Assembly (NCBI GenBank): GCA_002314055.1
Contig: DCBP01000062.1
Location: 1 to 64,000 of the forward strand
Length of the DNA: 64,000 nt
Direction of reading: 5' to 3'
Origin: Prevotella sp. UBA1104
GTDB taxonomy: Bacteria; Bacteroidota; Bacteroidia; Bacteroidales; Bacteroidaceae
The notes below the pieces were generated by a model. The model did not search any database. It was not told the origin of the DNA and was given only the letters and a program-made list of their open reading frames with translations. The position numbers were made by a program, and so were the translations under genes. This document shows positions 45,628 through 53,294 of this stretch, in pieces. Every line of letters begins with the position of its first letter. Positions within the stretch are counted from its first letter, which is position 1.

Positions 45628-45711
45628 TTCATCACTGATGAATAATAATTCATCACTGATGAATAATAATTCACCACTGATAAACCATTATTCACCACTG
45701 ATAAACCATTA
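45628..45711. repeat. Four 21-bp tandem units
   Basis: Two copies of TTCATCACTGATGAATAATAA (45628-45648 and 45649-45669) and two of TTCACCACTGATAAACCATTA (45670-45690 and 45691-45711), plus a partial unit. The first type holds the palindrome TTCATCA-C-TGATGAA. The 21-base period places units on one face of the helix. Confidence 0.85.
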
Positions 45712-45789
45712 TTTACCACAGGCGTACAAATTATTTCGGGATGTACGGTTGAAATGATAGTTATGTTCATCAATAAATAATGTACAATG

Positions 45790-45886
45790 TAGTAGGTGCG
45801 GTGTCTCACCGCACAGCAGCAAGAACTTTATGATTATTTATAGTAGATACCTTTTCTCATTGTGCGGTGAGACACCGCACCTACTA
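45790..45886. repeat. REP-like inverted pair, 26-bp perfect arms
   Basis: Arms at 45790-45815 and 45861-45886 are exact reverse complements, separated by 45 bases. Each arm itself folds: GTGCGGTG-TCT-CACCGCAC is a perfect 8-bp stem. A bipartite hairpin of this type resembles REP/BIME elements mobilised by TnpA-REP transposases. Confidence 0.8.
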
Positions 45887-45954
45887 TGATTTCCAATCTT
45901 ACATGTTGAATTGTTATTTAACTAACCACAAAGCTGAGTTTATTCTTTGGAGAA

Positions 45955-46086
45955 AAAAAGAGTCTGCCGGAAGAAAATCCGTAGACTCTTTGATATTTGC
46001 GTTTGCGTTTATTGTATGACCAGGAACTATCTATAAGAAATGATTTCTAGATCTACGACAAAAGTCATACAATATGTGTAGTGTTG
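45955..46086 (-). ncRNA. Candidate small RNA with own promoter and terminator
   Basis: A transcript on the minus strand from about 46086 would first form a long hairpin, ATTGTATGAC (pairing 46064-46073 with 46011-46020), containing an inner AGAAAT/ATTTCT stem (46036-46048). It would end in a terminator with stem AAGAGTCT/AGACTCTT (45958-45965 with 45983-45990) followed by TTTTTTT. Length is about 130 bases. No ORF is convincing in it. Identity unknown; a 6S-like or other regulatory RNA is possible. Confidence 0.5.
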
Positions 46087-46093
46087 TCGGTTG

Positions 46094-46125
46094 CAAAAGT
46101 AATGTTTTTATTTGAATTTACAAAA
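46094..46125 (-). promoter_or_regulatory. Promoter of the candidate small RNA
   Basis: Minus strand TTTTG (46125-46121), 19 bases, then TACTTTTG (46101-46094) followed by C. Both boxes and spacing match the Bacteroidota consensus, with no minus-strand protein gene downstream for nearly 800 bases. Confidence 0.7.
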
Positions 46126-46292
46126 GGCTTAATGATAAAATGATACATCTGTATTGCAAAATCTTTCATTTTTTTACATAAATATGTTGTATAACATAAA
46201 AGCAAGAGTTTAGGCGCTGTTATTGTATAAAACTGAAAGTTGAATGTTATGTCTCTTTAGGGATTTCCCTATTAAAGTTTATGGAATTTATA

Positions 46293-46324
46293 TTTGCATT
46301 TTTATTGGCGATGGTGTAAATTTG
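46293..46324 (+). promoter_or_regulatory. Promoter of the exported-protein pair
   Basis: TTTG (46293-46296), 20 bases, TAAATTTG (46317-46324) followed by C. The start near 46331 rules out the earlier in-frame ATG-type start at 46329 and supports the ATG at 46404. Confidence 0.75.
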
Positions 46325-46403
46325 CATCGTGTTAAACAAAGGCGGACTTCCCGGAATTATCCGGGGGCTGCCATTTTATAAACCTTTAAAGACATACTTC
46401 ATT

Positions 46404-46964
46404 ATGAAAAAGCTATACACAATCTTTGCCATCCTGATTATGGCGTTTGCGGTTACAACAATTACGAGTTGCGACGATGATGAGAATATAGCATACAACC
46501 TTGCTGGCGTATGGCGCGGTAATATGTATATGCAGAGTGAATACAATGGTAGGGTATACAAGGCAAGCTACTCCGTACTGGCTTTCGACAAGGACCCTTA
46601 CAGATATGCCAAGGGTACCGGTTACTGGATTGACTACTACAGCAATGCGCCTTGGGACTATTATTCCAGCCGCATTGACTGGCAGGTATATAACGGAGAG
46701 ATTCAGATTTACTCGCGTAAGGAAGGGGTAACTTATTATATCTCGCGATATAATATGGACGACTACTATTTTACCGGATATATCGATGACGGACGGAATA
46801 CGCAATATTTTGAGCTGACCAAGACTTCATCGCCAGACTGGGGCGACTACGACTGGAACGGATACGACTGGGACGATGACTACTATTATGCTCCGGCAAT
46901 GCCGAAGGCTAAAGGCAACAACCAAGCTCAGATGCCTGTAAGAAGTGTAAGCCCTAAGGAATAG
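46404..46964 (+). CDS. Tyr/Trp/Asp-rich lipoprotein
   Basis: A 186-residue lipoprotein. The signal MKKLYTIFAILIMAFAVTTITSC ends in lipobox ITSC, followed by an Asp/Glu-rich stretch (DDDENI) that is a lipoprotein surface-export signal in Bacteroidota. The mature part begins NLAGVWRGNMYMQ and is packed with Tyr, Trp and Asp, with a short repetitive DWGDYDWNGYDWDDD near residue 155. The opening GxWxGxxY recalls lipocalin-like beta-sandwich lipoproteins. It is followed 29 bases later by another exported protein. Role unknown. Confidence 0.75.
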   Translation: MKKLYTIFAILIMAFAVTTITSCDDDENIAYNLAGVWRGNMYMQSEYNGRVYKASYSVLAFDKDPYRYAKGTGYWIDYYSNAPWDYYSSRIDWQVYNGEIQIYSRKEGVTYYISRYNMDDYYFTGYIDDGRNTQYFELTKTSSPDWGDYDWNGYDWDDDYYYAPAMPKAKGNNQAQMPVRSVSPKE

Positions 46965-46993
46965 GATTATAACAAACAAAAAATATAACAACA

Positions 46994-47518
46994 ATGAACG
47001 CAAAAAAAAATTTCACAATGATTATTGCCATGGTGCTAACATCAGTATGCGCTGTGGCAGCGACTAACAAGTTTACTCTAACAGACGTTACCTATCCGAA
47101 TGTAGAGAGCAGCAACACCGAATATTGTCGCATAGCATCTGTTACTTACGGCAGTACTATAACGATGGTTAAGCTGGTTTACAATACGGCAAAGGTGGAT
47201 TTCGTGAACACAAAAAACATTACTGTAGTTGACCAGACGAACAACAAGACTTATAAGTTGAAGTTTATAAAGGGACTTACCGACGGCGACAAGATGGAAT
47301 TTGACGGACAGCGCTTTATAACTCTCGTGTTCCCGAAGCTGAAGAAGAACCCTACGGCGGTGAATATCGTTGAGGCTGACGGAAACGGATTCCAGTTCTA
47401 TGGCGTTGACCTGACGCAAAGCGGACCGGTAAAGAGCGTCTTCGACAAGGATGCTCTGGAGAAGGAACTCAACAAGAATTACGGAAACGGTATGAAGTTT
47501 AAGGAAGTGGAACAATAA
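46994..47518 (+). CDS. Exported protein of unknown function
   Basis: A 174-residue protein with signal peptide MNAKKNFTMIIAMVLTSVCAVAA. The mature part looks beta-rich (FTLTDVTYPNVESSNTEYCRIASVTYG, NITVVDQTNNKTYKLKFIKG) with a charged C-terminal tail KELNKNYGNGMKFKEVEQ. There is no lipobox, so it should be periplasmic or exported further. It is co-transcribed with the lipoprotein before it and ends at a strong terminator. No family recognised. Confidence 0.65.
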   Translation: MNAKKNFTMIIAMVLTSVCAVAATNKFTLTDVTYPNVESSNTEYCRIASVTYGSTITMVKLVYNTAKVDFVNTKNITVVDQTNNKTYKLKFIKGLTDGDKMEFDGQRFITLVFPKLKKNPTAVNIVEADGNGFQFYGVDLTQSGPVKSVFDKDALEKELNKNYGNGMKFKEVEQ

Positions 47519-47556
47519 AAAATCCCCGGGCGAAACAATTCGTCTGGGGATTTTCC
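47517..47556. terminator. Bidirectional intrinsic terminator
   Basis: AAAATCCCC ... GGGGATTTT with an inner CGA/TCG stem lies between the + strand exported-protein gene and the - strand rubrerythrin gene. T runs occur on both sides. Confidence 0.85.
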
Positions 47557-47576
47557 ATTTTTAGCTTTACAGTTGT

Positions 47577-48131
47577 TTATTTGAAGTATCTCTTGTAGAG
47601 ACCCTCGAAGCCGGCGCAGTGGCGAGCCTCGTCCTTAGCCATTTCATGAACGGTATCGTGGGTAGCGTCCATGCCGGCAGCCTTTGCGTTGCGGGCGATA
47701 CGGAACTTGTCGGCACAAGCGCCGCGCTCTGCAGCGATACGAGCCTCAAGGTTGCTCTTTGTATCTTTCAGAACATCGCCAAGGAGCTCTGCAAATTTAG
47801 AAGCGTGCTCTGCTTCCTCGAAAGCGTAACGCTTGAAAGCCTCGGCAATCTCAGGGTAGCCCTCGCGGTCAGCCTGACGGCTCATGGCAAGATACATACC
47901 GACTTCGCCACACTCACCATTGAAGTGGGTCTCCAGGTCCTTGATCATCTCTGCGTCAGCATTCTCCTTGCGTGCAGCACCAAGTTCGTGGGCTGTAGCA
48001 AACTCTTCCTCCTCGCCTTCTTTCATTTCCTTGAACTTTGAAGCTGGAGCTTTACAAACCGGGCACTGCTCTGGAGCAGCGTCACCCTCATAAACGTAAC
48101 CGCAAACGGTGCAGATAAATTTCTTCTTCAT
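47577..48131 (-). CDS. Reverse rubrerythrin
   Basis: A 184-residue rubrerythrin with the rubredoxin domain at the N-terminus (C7-x2-C10 and C23-x2-C26, [10 protein letters not shown] and CPVCKAP) and the four-helix diiron domain after it ([49 protein letters not shown] with E/H ligands). This order is the reverse of classical rubrerythrin and marks the NADH-peroxidase form that reduces hydrogen peroxide, and possibly oxygen, in anaerobes. A well-matched promoter precedes it with a leader of about 90 bases. Confidence 0.92.
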   Translation of the reverse strand: MKKKFICTVCGYVYEGDAAPEQCPVCKAPASKFKEMKEGEEEEFATAHELGAARKENADAEMIKDLETHFNGECGEVGMYLAMSRQADREGYPEIAEAFKRYAFEEAEHASKFAELLGDVLKDTKSNLEARIAAERGACADKFRIARNAKAAGMDATHDTVHEMAKDEARHCAGFEGLYKRYFK

Positions 48132-48229
48132 AATGTTTTGTATTTTTTTGTTTTGTATTATTTATTGAAGGTCCTCCTCGCATTTGTCTTGTCTCTTCGG
48201 ACAGAATGTGTTTCCCTTCTTGTCTGATG

Positions 48230-48260
48230 CAAAGTTATGCAAAAAAGAAATTGGCTCAAA
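48230..48260 (-). promoter_or_regulatory. Rubrerythrin promoter
   Basis: Minus strand TTTG (48260-48257), 19 bases, TAACTTTG (48237-48230). Both match the consensus. Confidence 0.75.
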
Positions 48261-48330
48261 GTTTTATCCAATTGTTTTTTTCTATTATGATATAAATATA
48301 ATGAATATTGCTAATTTGGGTTAATTGCCA

Positions 48331-49950
48331 TCACTCTATCTCATCGGAGAATATCAGCCTTTTTCCCGTCGTTGGATGACGGAAACTGAGATATTCGGCA
48401 TGGAGCATCAGTCGGTTACCGGAGGGGTGTCCATACAGTCGGTCGCCTGATATCGGCATGGCAAGTCCGTCGGCATGGGCGCAATGCACCCGCAGCTGGT
48501 GTGTCCTGCCGGTATGGGGGATGAGTTTTATGTAAGTCTTCTCGTTGTCTGTTCGCTCTACCGTATATTCCGTAACGGCAGCCTTTCCGCCTTCCCTGTC
48601 TACCACCTGTCGCGGACGGTCGTTCTCGTCTGCCGACAGCGGCAGGCGGATGAAACCGTGGCATGGAATGTCTGCCGTGCCGTCAAGTACAGCCGTGTAC
48701 CGTTTCTGCACTTCGCGGGCGGCAAACTGTTCGTGAAGCCGTCGCAGAGACTCTTCGTTCCTTGCCACAACGAGCAGTCCGCTGGTGTCCATATCCAGTC
48801 GGTGGGCAGGCATATAGTATCCGTCTCCCAATTCTTTTTTCAGCACGTCGGCCACGCACTCCCTCTCGACAAGTCCCGGCATCGACAACATTCCCGACGG
48901 TTTGCTCACTACAACGATATCCTCGTCTTCGTATTTTATCGTCAGAGCCATGCTGCTGTTGCCCGAGTCGTGAGGGTCGGGATCAACGTCGAGTCCCTGT
49001 AGCATAAACCCGAGTATCGGCTTGCATTTGCTTCGGCATGCAGGATAGAAGTGAAGGTGGTGGCGTATCTCGCGCTTCGGCGACTGTCCCCACCAGAATT
49101 CTGCCATGCAGAGTGGACTCAGGTTGTTCTTATAGGCATACTGCAATAGTTTCGGTGCACAGCAGTCGCCGGCTCCCGACGGCGGTACTCCCTGTGGGGT
49201 ATCGGCAAAGATGCGGCAGAGGTTACGGTGCTCGCCCTTGGCATTCAGCATGTCATACTGCCGGAAGAGCCAATGCTGAAGGGAGTCGGAGAGTGTTTTC
49301 CTTTTTTTCTTCAAATGGGATATCGCAGTTTCCTTATCTTCCACCGACTTCTTTATCTCATCGATAGTTTCCTGGTTGCGTTTCCTGATTCTCTTCAGTT
49401 CCGCCTTTTGGTATTGACTCTCGCGTATCATCTCGGCTTCAATATCATCCGACAGCGGCTCGGAACCTTTTCTCAGCTCGTCTCTTCTATCCTTCGAGGC
49501 AGCCATCAATGCCTTGAACTCCGCGATTTCCTTTTCTGCCTTTTTCTCGGCGTCGCTTAGTCTGTGTCGCAAAGAAATGAGTTCTTCGTTATTCTGTAAT
49601 GTCTTTATCTCATCGTTTATTGCCGATATTTCCCGTTCATGTGTTTTGAAATATCCGTCAGGCTGCTGACTGTCGTATACTGGAGGCACAAAATACGGTA
49701 AGTCGTTTCGTCCGGCAAGAAGTCCTGAATAAGCGGCAAGAAACCCTATACTTCCATTAGCATCCCTTACAACCAGAACGCCAAACATCTTTCCCTTTTC
49801 TGTCTCTTCCTTCCATTCCACGACACTGCCGATATACTCCCGTAACTGTTGCACCGCTTTTATGCAAAGGGGATGCGGAGTATAGTTGAAAGGATATGTG
49901 AAACGTTGTGGCGGGATTATATCCGTGTTCAAGAAATGAAATCTTTTCAT
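48331..49950 (-). CDS. RluA-family pseudouridine synthase with coiled-coil extension
   Basis: A 539-residue protein. The C-terminal 200 residues are an RluA-type synthase with the catalytic Asp in AHRLDMDTSGLLVVAR (near residue 382) and IPHTGRTHQLRVHC near 465. The N-terminal half opens IPPQRFTYPFNYTPHPLC and carries a Glu/Lys/Arg-rich coiled coil of about 110 residues, then FWWGQSPKREIRHHLHFYPACRSKC, a segment usual in large Bacteroidota RluA proteins. It converts uridine to pseudouridine in rRNA or tRNA; the site is unknown. ATG at 49950 (MKRFHFLNTDIIPP) is preferred to an in-frame start at 50022 because the conserved region begins there. Confidence 0.85.
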   Translation of the reverse strand: MKRFHFLNTDIIPPQRFTYPFNYTPHPLCIKAVQQLREYIGSVVEWKEETEKGKMFGVLVVRDANGSIGFLAAYSGLLAGRNDLPYFVPPVYDSQQPDGYFKTHEREISAINDEIKTLQNNEELISLRHRLSDAEKKAEKEIAEFKALMAASKDRRDELRKGSEPLSDDIEAEMIRESQYQKAELKRIRKRNQETIDEIKKSVEDKETAISHLKKKRKTLSDSLQHWLFRQYDMLNAKGEHRNLCRIFADTPQGVPPSGAGDCCAPKLLQYAYKNNLSPLCMAEFWWGQSPKREIRHHLHFYPACRSKCKPILGFMLQGLDVDPDPHDSGNSSMALTIKYEDEDIVVVSKPSGMLSMPGLVERECVADVLKKELGDGYYMPAHRLDMDTSGLLVVARNEESLRRLHEQFAAREVQKRYTAVLDGTADIPCHGFIRLPLSADENDRPRQVVDREGGKAAVTEYTVERTDNEKTYIKLIPHTGRTHQLRVHCAHADGLAMPISGDRLYGHPSGNRLMLHAEYLSFRHPTTGKRLIFSDEIE

Positions 49951-50047
49951 ATTTTTCTTTTCCAGATAATTCTTTAATGTAATAACAGCATCATTGGCTT
50001 TACTTCTATAATTACTTGTCAATGATATGCTGCTGATTGAAACTGTT

Positions 50048-50110
50048 CGAGTGGATTGATATTAATCGAGTGGATTGAAACTGATTGAAGTGGATTGATA
50101 TGGATTGAGG
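50048..50110. repeat. GTGGATTGA tandem repeat
   Basis: Units of about 21 bases (CGAGTGGATTGATATTAAT, CGAGTGGATTGAAACTGATTG, AAGTGGATTGATATGGATTG) lie upstream of the RluA gene. They have no ORF or clear dyad. Confidence 0.65.
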
Positions 50111-50133
50111 TCGTTAAAGATGATAAAAAAATG

Positions 50134-50266
50134 AAGCATGTACGACTTCCCTCAAGCCACACATGCTTATACCTGCTCAATTAATACTAACTAACAATTT
50201 CCTTTTATCTTGTACCGTCTTCCTTTTCGGGAAGAACAGTTGATATATCTGCTATCTTGTTTAAAA
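50134..50266 (-). ncRNA. Candidate small RNA or attenuated leader
   Basis: In the 497-base gap between murI and the RluA gene, the minus strand has a -7 element TATCTTTG (50280-50273), a small TCTTCC-CGAAAA-GGAAGA hairpin (50217-50234), and then a terminator: AAGCATGT (50168-50161) with ACATGCTT (50141-50134), followed by CATTTTTTT. This would yield an RNA of about 130 bases. It could be an independent small RNA or a leader with premature termination ahead of the RluA gene. No ORF is supported. Confidence 0.4.
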
Positions 50267-50272
50267 GCGATG

Positions 50273-50280
50273 CAAAGATA
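50273..50280 (-). promoter_or_regulatory. -7 element of the candidate RNA
   Basis: TATCTTTG followed by C on the minus strand. The -33 position (about 50300) has no TTTG, so the promoter would be weak or activated. Confidence 0.4.
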
Positions 50281-50447
50281 TTAAAGTCCTTTCCCTGTCA
50301 GCTGTATTAACTGATAAAAAAATATGACTTTTTGATAAAAGCTTTTCTTTGTAAGTTTTATCTATGGCAGAAATATTGTCGGTTGACAAGCGGAGTTGAC
50401 AAAATCATCTTGTCAATAAGCTAAAACTTCATCTTGTTGTGTATATG

Positions 50448-51284
50448 TTATTCGAGAGTAACTTTTTCCACATCAACATTCTCATGGAGGAACAGCTGTG
50501 CTGATTCCTGAAACTTGTCGGTGCTCTCGGTGGTGAGATAATGGCAAGTTCCGTTTTTTGAGCATTTCTTCTCCATTTCCGGATGGCGGCGCAGGTAATC
50601 CTTCAGACTGTTTGCTACATACTCGCCTTGCGGAATTATTCTCACGCCACGCGGCACATATTTAAGTATCTTCCCTATGAGTAGAGGATAGTGGGTGCAA
50701 CCAAGAATGATGGAATCGATTTGCGGGTCTTTGCGCAACAGGTTGCCAACGCGCTTCTCAACGAAATAGTCGGCACCCGGACTGTCATATTCGTTGTTTT
50801 CAATCAGCGGCACCCACATCGGGCACGGCTCGCCCGTTACTTTGATGTCGGGATACAGTTTCTGTATCTCCAACACATAACTCTCGCTCTTTATCGTACC
50901 CATGGTGGCAAAGATGCCAACATGGCGCGTCTGGGTTATTTTCCCGATACATTCCGCCGTGGGGCGTATTACACCAAGGACTCTCCTCTCCGGGTCAATC
51001 TTCGGCAGGTCGTTTTGCTGAATGCTTCTCAGAGCCTTTGCCGATGCCGTATTGCAGGCGAGAATAACAAGGTGGCAACCCATACTGAAGAGTTTCTGTA
51101 CTGCTTCGAGCGTAAACTGATACACTATGTCGAAAGAGCGCGGACCATACGGAGCACGCGCATTGTCGCCAAGATACAGATAGTCGTATTGCGGCAGCAT
51201 CTGCCGCATCTGGTGCAGGATTGTCAATCCGCCGTATCCGGAGTCGAACACGCCGATTGGACCGGAAATATCTGAGAGTTTCAT
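50448..51284 (-). CDS. murI: Glutamate racemase
   Basis: A 278-residue cofactor-independent racemase that makes D-glutamate for peptidoglycan. The catalytic pair is C77 in ILACNTASAKAL and C196 in IILGCTHYPLL. The N-terminal GVFDSGYGGLTILHQM and YLGDNARAPYG are family signatures, with the D14-S15 substrate site. It is the last gene of the run porG-uppS-bamA-skp-skp-skp-murI on the minus strand, an arrangement known in Bacteroidota that joins outer-membrane assembly with envelope precursor supply. Confidence 0.95.
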   Translation of the reverse strand: MKLSDISGPIGVFDSGYGGLTILHQMRQMLPQYDYLYLGDNARAPYGPRSFDIVYQFTLEAVQKLFSMGCHLVILACNTASAKALRSIQQNDLPKIDPERRVLGVIRPTAECIGKITQTRHVGIFATMGTIKSESYVLEIQKLYPDIKVTGEPCPMWVPLIENNEYDSPGADYFVEKRVGNLLRKDPQIDSIILGCTHYPLLIGKILKYVPRGVRIIPQGEYVANSLKDYLRRHPEMEKKCSKNGTCHYLTTESTDKFQESAQLFLHENVDVEKVTLE

Positions 51285-51377
51285 AATTGTTGTTTTTATT
51301 AAAAATGACCTAATATCGTCGTTGTTATGATATTAAAAGTAACTTAATATCGTTGTTGTTCAGATAGAGGTTGATGC

Positions 51378-51881
51378 TTATTTCAAGGCATCCTCAATCA
51401 ATACGCTGATGTCGTCGCCCTTAGTGCTGTCAACATACGGACAGGCATTGTTGTCGGTGTTGAGGATAAACGCATAGCCACGCTCGGCACCGATTTTCTT
51501 TACCGCAGCATTCAGTTTGTTCTTGAGCGGAGTGTAGGCATCGTCCTCAGCCTGCTTGAGCAGTCGCTTCGCTTCTTCCTTGAATTTCAGGTTCATTTGC
51601 AGCATTTCCTGTAGTTCAGCCTGTCGCTTGTCGAGAATAGCTGGTGCAAGAGAACGCTGGTTTTCGAGAAAGTCTTCGTATTTAGCATTAAACTCGTTCT
51701 CGGCGCGCTTAATCTCGTTGTCATACTGTGTGCGCAGCTTGTCAACATTAACAAGAGCCAGTCCGTAGTCTGGCATCGACTTCAGTGCAGCGTCATAACT
51801 GAAATAAGCGAACTTCAATTCCTGTGCATTCGCCATTGCAGCAAAGACTATGGCAAAGAGCAAGAGAATAGTCTTTTTCAT
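51378..51881 (-). CDS. OmpH/Skp-family periplasmic chaperone 1
   Basis: A 167-residue protein with signal peptide MKKTILLLFAIVFAAMANA and a long Lys/Glu-rich coiled coil (residues about 45-125, YDNEIKRAENEFNAKYEDFLENQRS-type heptads). It ends in the family's small beta segment with YAFILNTDNNACPYVDSTKGDD. Skp-like trimers hold unfolded outer-membrane proteins in the periplasm and hand them to BamA. It is one of three tandem paralogues behind bamA. The 206-base gap upstream contains a terminator and a 22-bp duplication, so it may be transcribed separately. Confidence 0.88.
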   Translation of the reverse strand: MKKTILLLFAIVFAAMANAQELKFAYFSYDAALKSMPDYGLALVNVDKLRTQYDNEIKRAENEFNAKYEDFLENQRSLAPAILDKRQAELQEMLQMNLKFKEEAKRLLKQAEDDAYTPLKNKLNAAVKKIGAERGYAFILNTDNNACPYVDSTKGDDISVLIEDALK

Positions 51882-51884
51882 TTC

Positions 51885-51928
51885 TTTTCTTGGATCTAAA
51901 TTATACTTTTCTTGGATCTAAATTATAC
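51885..51928. repeat. 22-bp perfect tandem duplication
   Basis: The 22-base unit beginning TTTTCTTGGATCTAAATTAT occurs at 51885-51906 and 51907-51928 without mismatch, directly before the start codon of the first OmpH gene. Confidence 0.85.
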
Positions 51929-51968
51929 CTTTACCCTTTTAAAGGTAGTGTTCCCCTTAAAAACAAAA

Positions 51969-52020
51969 GTGTGTCAAAAGCAAGGAGCAATCAAGCGCAA
52001 TCCCAACTTTTGACACACTC
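51969..52020 (-). terminator. Terminator between OmpH genes 2 and 1
   Basis: A perfect 13-bp stem, AGTGTGTCAAAAG (51969-51981) and CTTTTGACACACT (52008-52020), has a 26-base loop. On the minus strand it is followed by TTTGTTTTT. Confidence 0.7.
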
Positions 52021-52087
52021 CGTATCAGATATGCGTAAGTTAAATACTCTATATGCAAGTATATCTTACTTCACTTTGAAGTATATC

Positions 52088-52588
52088 TTACTTCAGCTTG
52101 TTCATTTCAGCCTTTACCTCAGCAGTAACGTCCTTGCTCAGAGTCTCGCTGATATAAGGAATGCCGCTTGATACATCCATGATATAAACATATCCGCCTG
52201 CCTTGCCTACATTCTTGATTGCGTTCTGCAGTTTTGAGATAATCGGCTGCATCTTCTCCTGCTGGAGCTTCTGCAGAGCCTGACTGTTGTCCTGCTGAGC
52301 CTGCTGGAATTTCTGGTAGAGGCCCTGTAGTTCAGCCTCAGTCTCCTTGCGCTTAGTGTCGTTCATTGTAGAAGCACTCTTGTCGTATGCCTCAGCCTTG
52401 GTCTGGATTTCCTTCTGCATAGCCTGCAAGTCGTTGTCGAAAGCCTTAGCCTGTCCCTCTACCTCGGCACGTGCCTTTACATATTCAGGAAGACTCTCGA
52501 TTACAGTCTGAGAGTTGATGTGTCCGAACTTCTGGGCGAATGTTGCTATTGGAGCAAACAACATCAGCATTAAAATCAGTTTCTTCAT
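52088..52588 (-). CDS. OmpH/Skp-family periplasmic chaperone 2
   Basis: A 166-residue protein with signal peptide MKKLILMLMLFAPIATFA, a Gln/Lys/Glu-rich coiled coil (AEVEGQAKAFDNDLQAMQKE, LQGLYQKFQQAQQDNSQAL), and the C-terminal YVYIMDVSSGIPYISETLSKDV segment. It is closest of the three to a typical Skp. A promoter of its own lies at the 3' end of the third paralogue. Its last codons sit in a 15-bp direct repeat with the sequence just after the stop. Confidence 0.88.
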   Translation of the reverse strand: MKKLILMLMLFAPIATFAQKFGHINSQTVIESLPEYVKARAEVEGQAKAFDNDLQAMQKEIQTKAEAYDKSASTMNDTKRKETEAELQGLYQKFQQAQQDNSQALQKLQQEKMQPIISKLQNAIKNVGKAGGYVYIMDVSSGIPYISETLSKDVTAEVKAEMNKLK

Positions 52589-52737
52589 TTTCTTGTTTAT
52601 TTGTTTGTTATTAATATTATTCCTGTTTGTTATTGATATAAATTCTTCTTTAATTGCGGTGTTTCCGCACTTTTATACCGTACAGAGTCTTTGTTGACTG
52701 TATGGCATGATTCCTGTATCTTAACAGATAGCGGATG

Positions 52738-52769
52738 CAAATGTAATATGTTTTTTATTTCCTACCAAA
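52738..52769 (-). promoter_or_regulatory. Internal promoter before OmpH gene 2
   Basis: Minus strand TTTG (52769-52766), 20 bases, TACATTTG (52745-52738) followed by C. The -33 element touches the stop codon of OmpH gene 3, so genes 2 and 1 can be expressed without bamA. Confidence 0.65.
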
Positions 52770-53285
52770 TTAATTTGCAGAATAGCCGAGTTTTGTTAGC
52801 ACTTCATTGCTGATATCCACCTTTGGCGAAGCAAAGATGATACCCGTGTCGGAAGCTCTGTCGAGCACGAGCGAATATCCGCGCAGGTCGCTGATATCCT
52901 TCACTGCATTGTAGATTTCCTCCTGTATTGGCGTCATCAGGCTGGTGCGTTTCTTGTATAGCTCACCCTCCGGTCCGAAATATTTCTTCTTCAGTTCACT
53001 TGCTTCCTTCTCTTTATTGAGGATAGCCTCCTGGCGGGCTTTCTTCTGTTCCTGTGAAAGGAATACCGACTCGTTCTGGTAGTTCTTATACATTGTCTGT
53101 ACCTCGGTACCGATGGCATCGACCTCAGCCTGCCATTTCTTTGCAACCTGCGAGAGTTGCTCGTTGGCACGCTCGTATGCCGGGATGTTCTTCAGGATAT
53201 AATCCATGTCGACAAGAGCGAACTTCTGTGCGCTCATGCCCATTGCTGATAACAGCATTACTGCGATAAATAGTAGTTTCTTCAT
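52770..53285 (-). CDS. OmpH/Skp-family periplasmic chaperone 3
   Basis: A 171-residue member with signal peptide MKKLLFIAVMLLSAMGMSA. It begins FALVDMDYILKNIPAYERANEQ, the opening most conserved in the family, followed by a coiled coil (KWQAEVDAIGTEVQTMYKNYQ, SQEQKKARQEAILNKEKEAS) and an ending SLVLDRASDTGIIFASPKVDIS. It is the first of the three after bamA, separated by 276 bases holding two inverted REP-like elements. Confidence 0.9.
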   Translation of the reverse strand: MKKLLFIAVMLLSAMGMSAQKFALVDMDYILKNIPAYERANEQLSQVAKKWQAEVDAIGTEVQTMYKNYQNESVFLSQEQKKARQEAILNKEKEASELKKKYFGPEGELYKKRTSLMTPIQEEIYNAVKDISDLRGYSLVLDRASDTGIIFASPKVDISNEVLTKLGYSAN

Positions 53286-53294
53286 AAGCTAAAG

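Noticed and set aside
45628..45711. CRISPR array
   Set aside because: The units are contiguous with no spacers, only four copies, and no cas gene is in the window.
45612..45809. Small - strand ORF with VVNNGLS repeats
   Set aside because: It is only the translation of the 21-bp DNA repeats, which stay open because 21 is a multiple of three.
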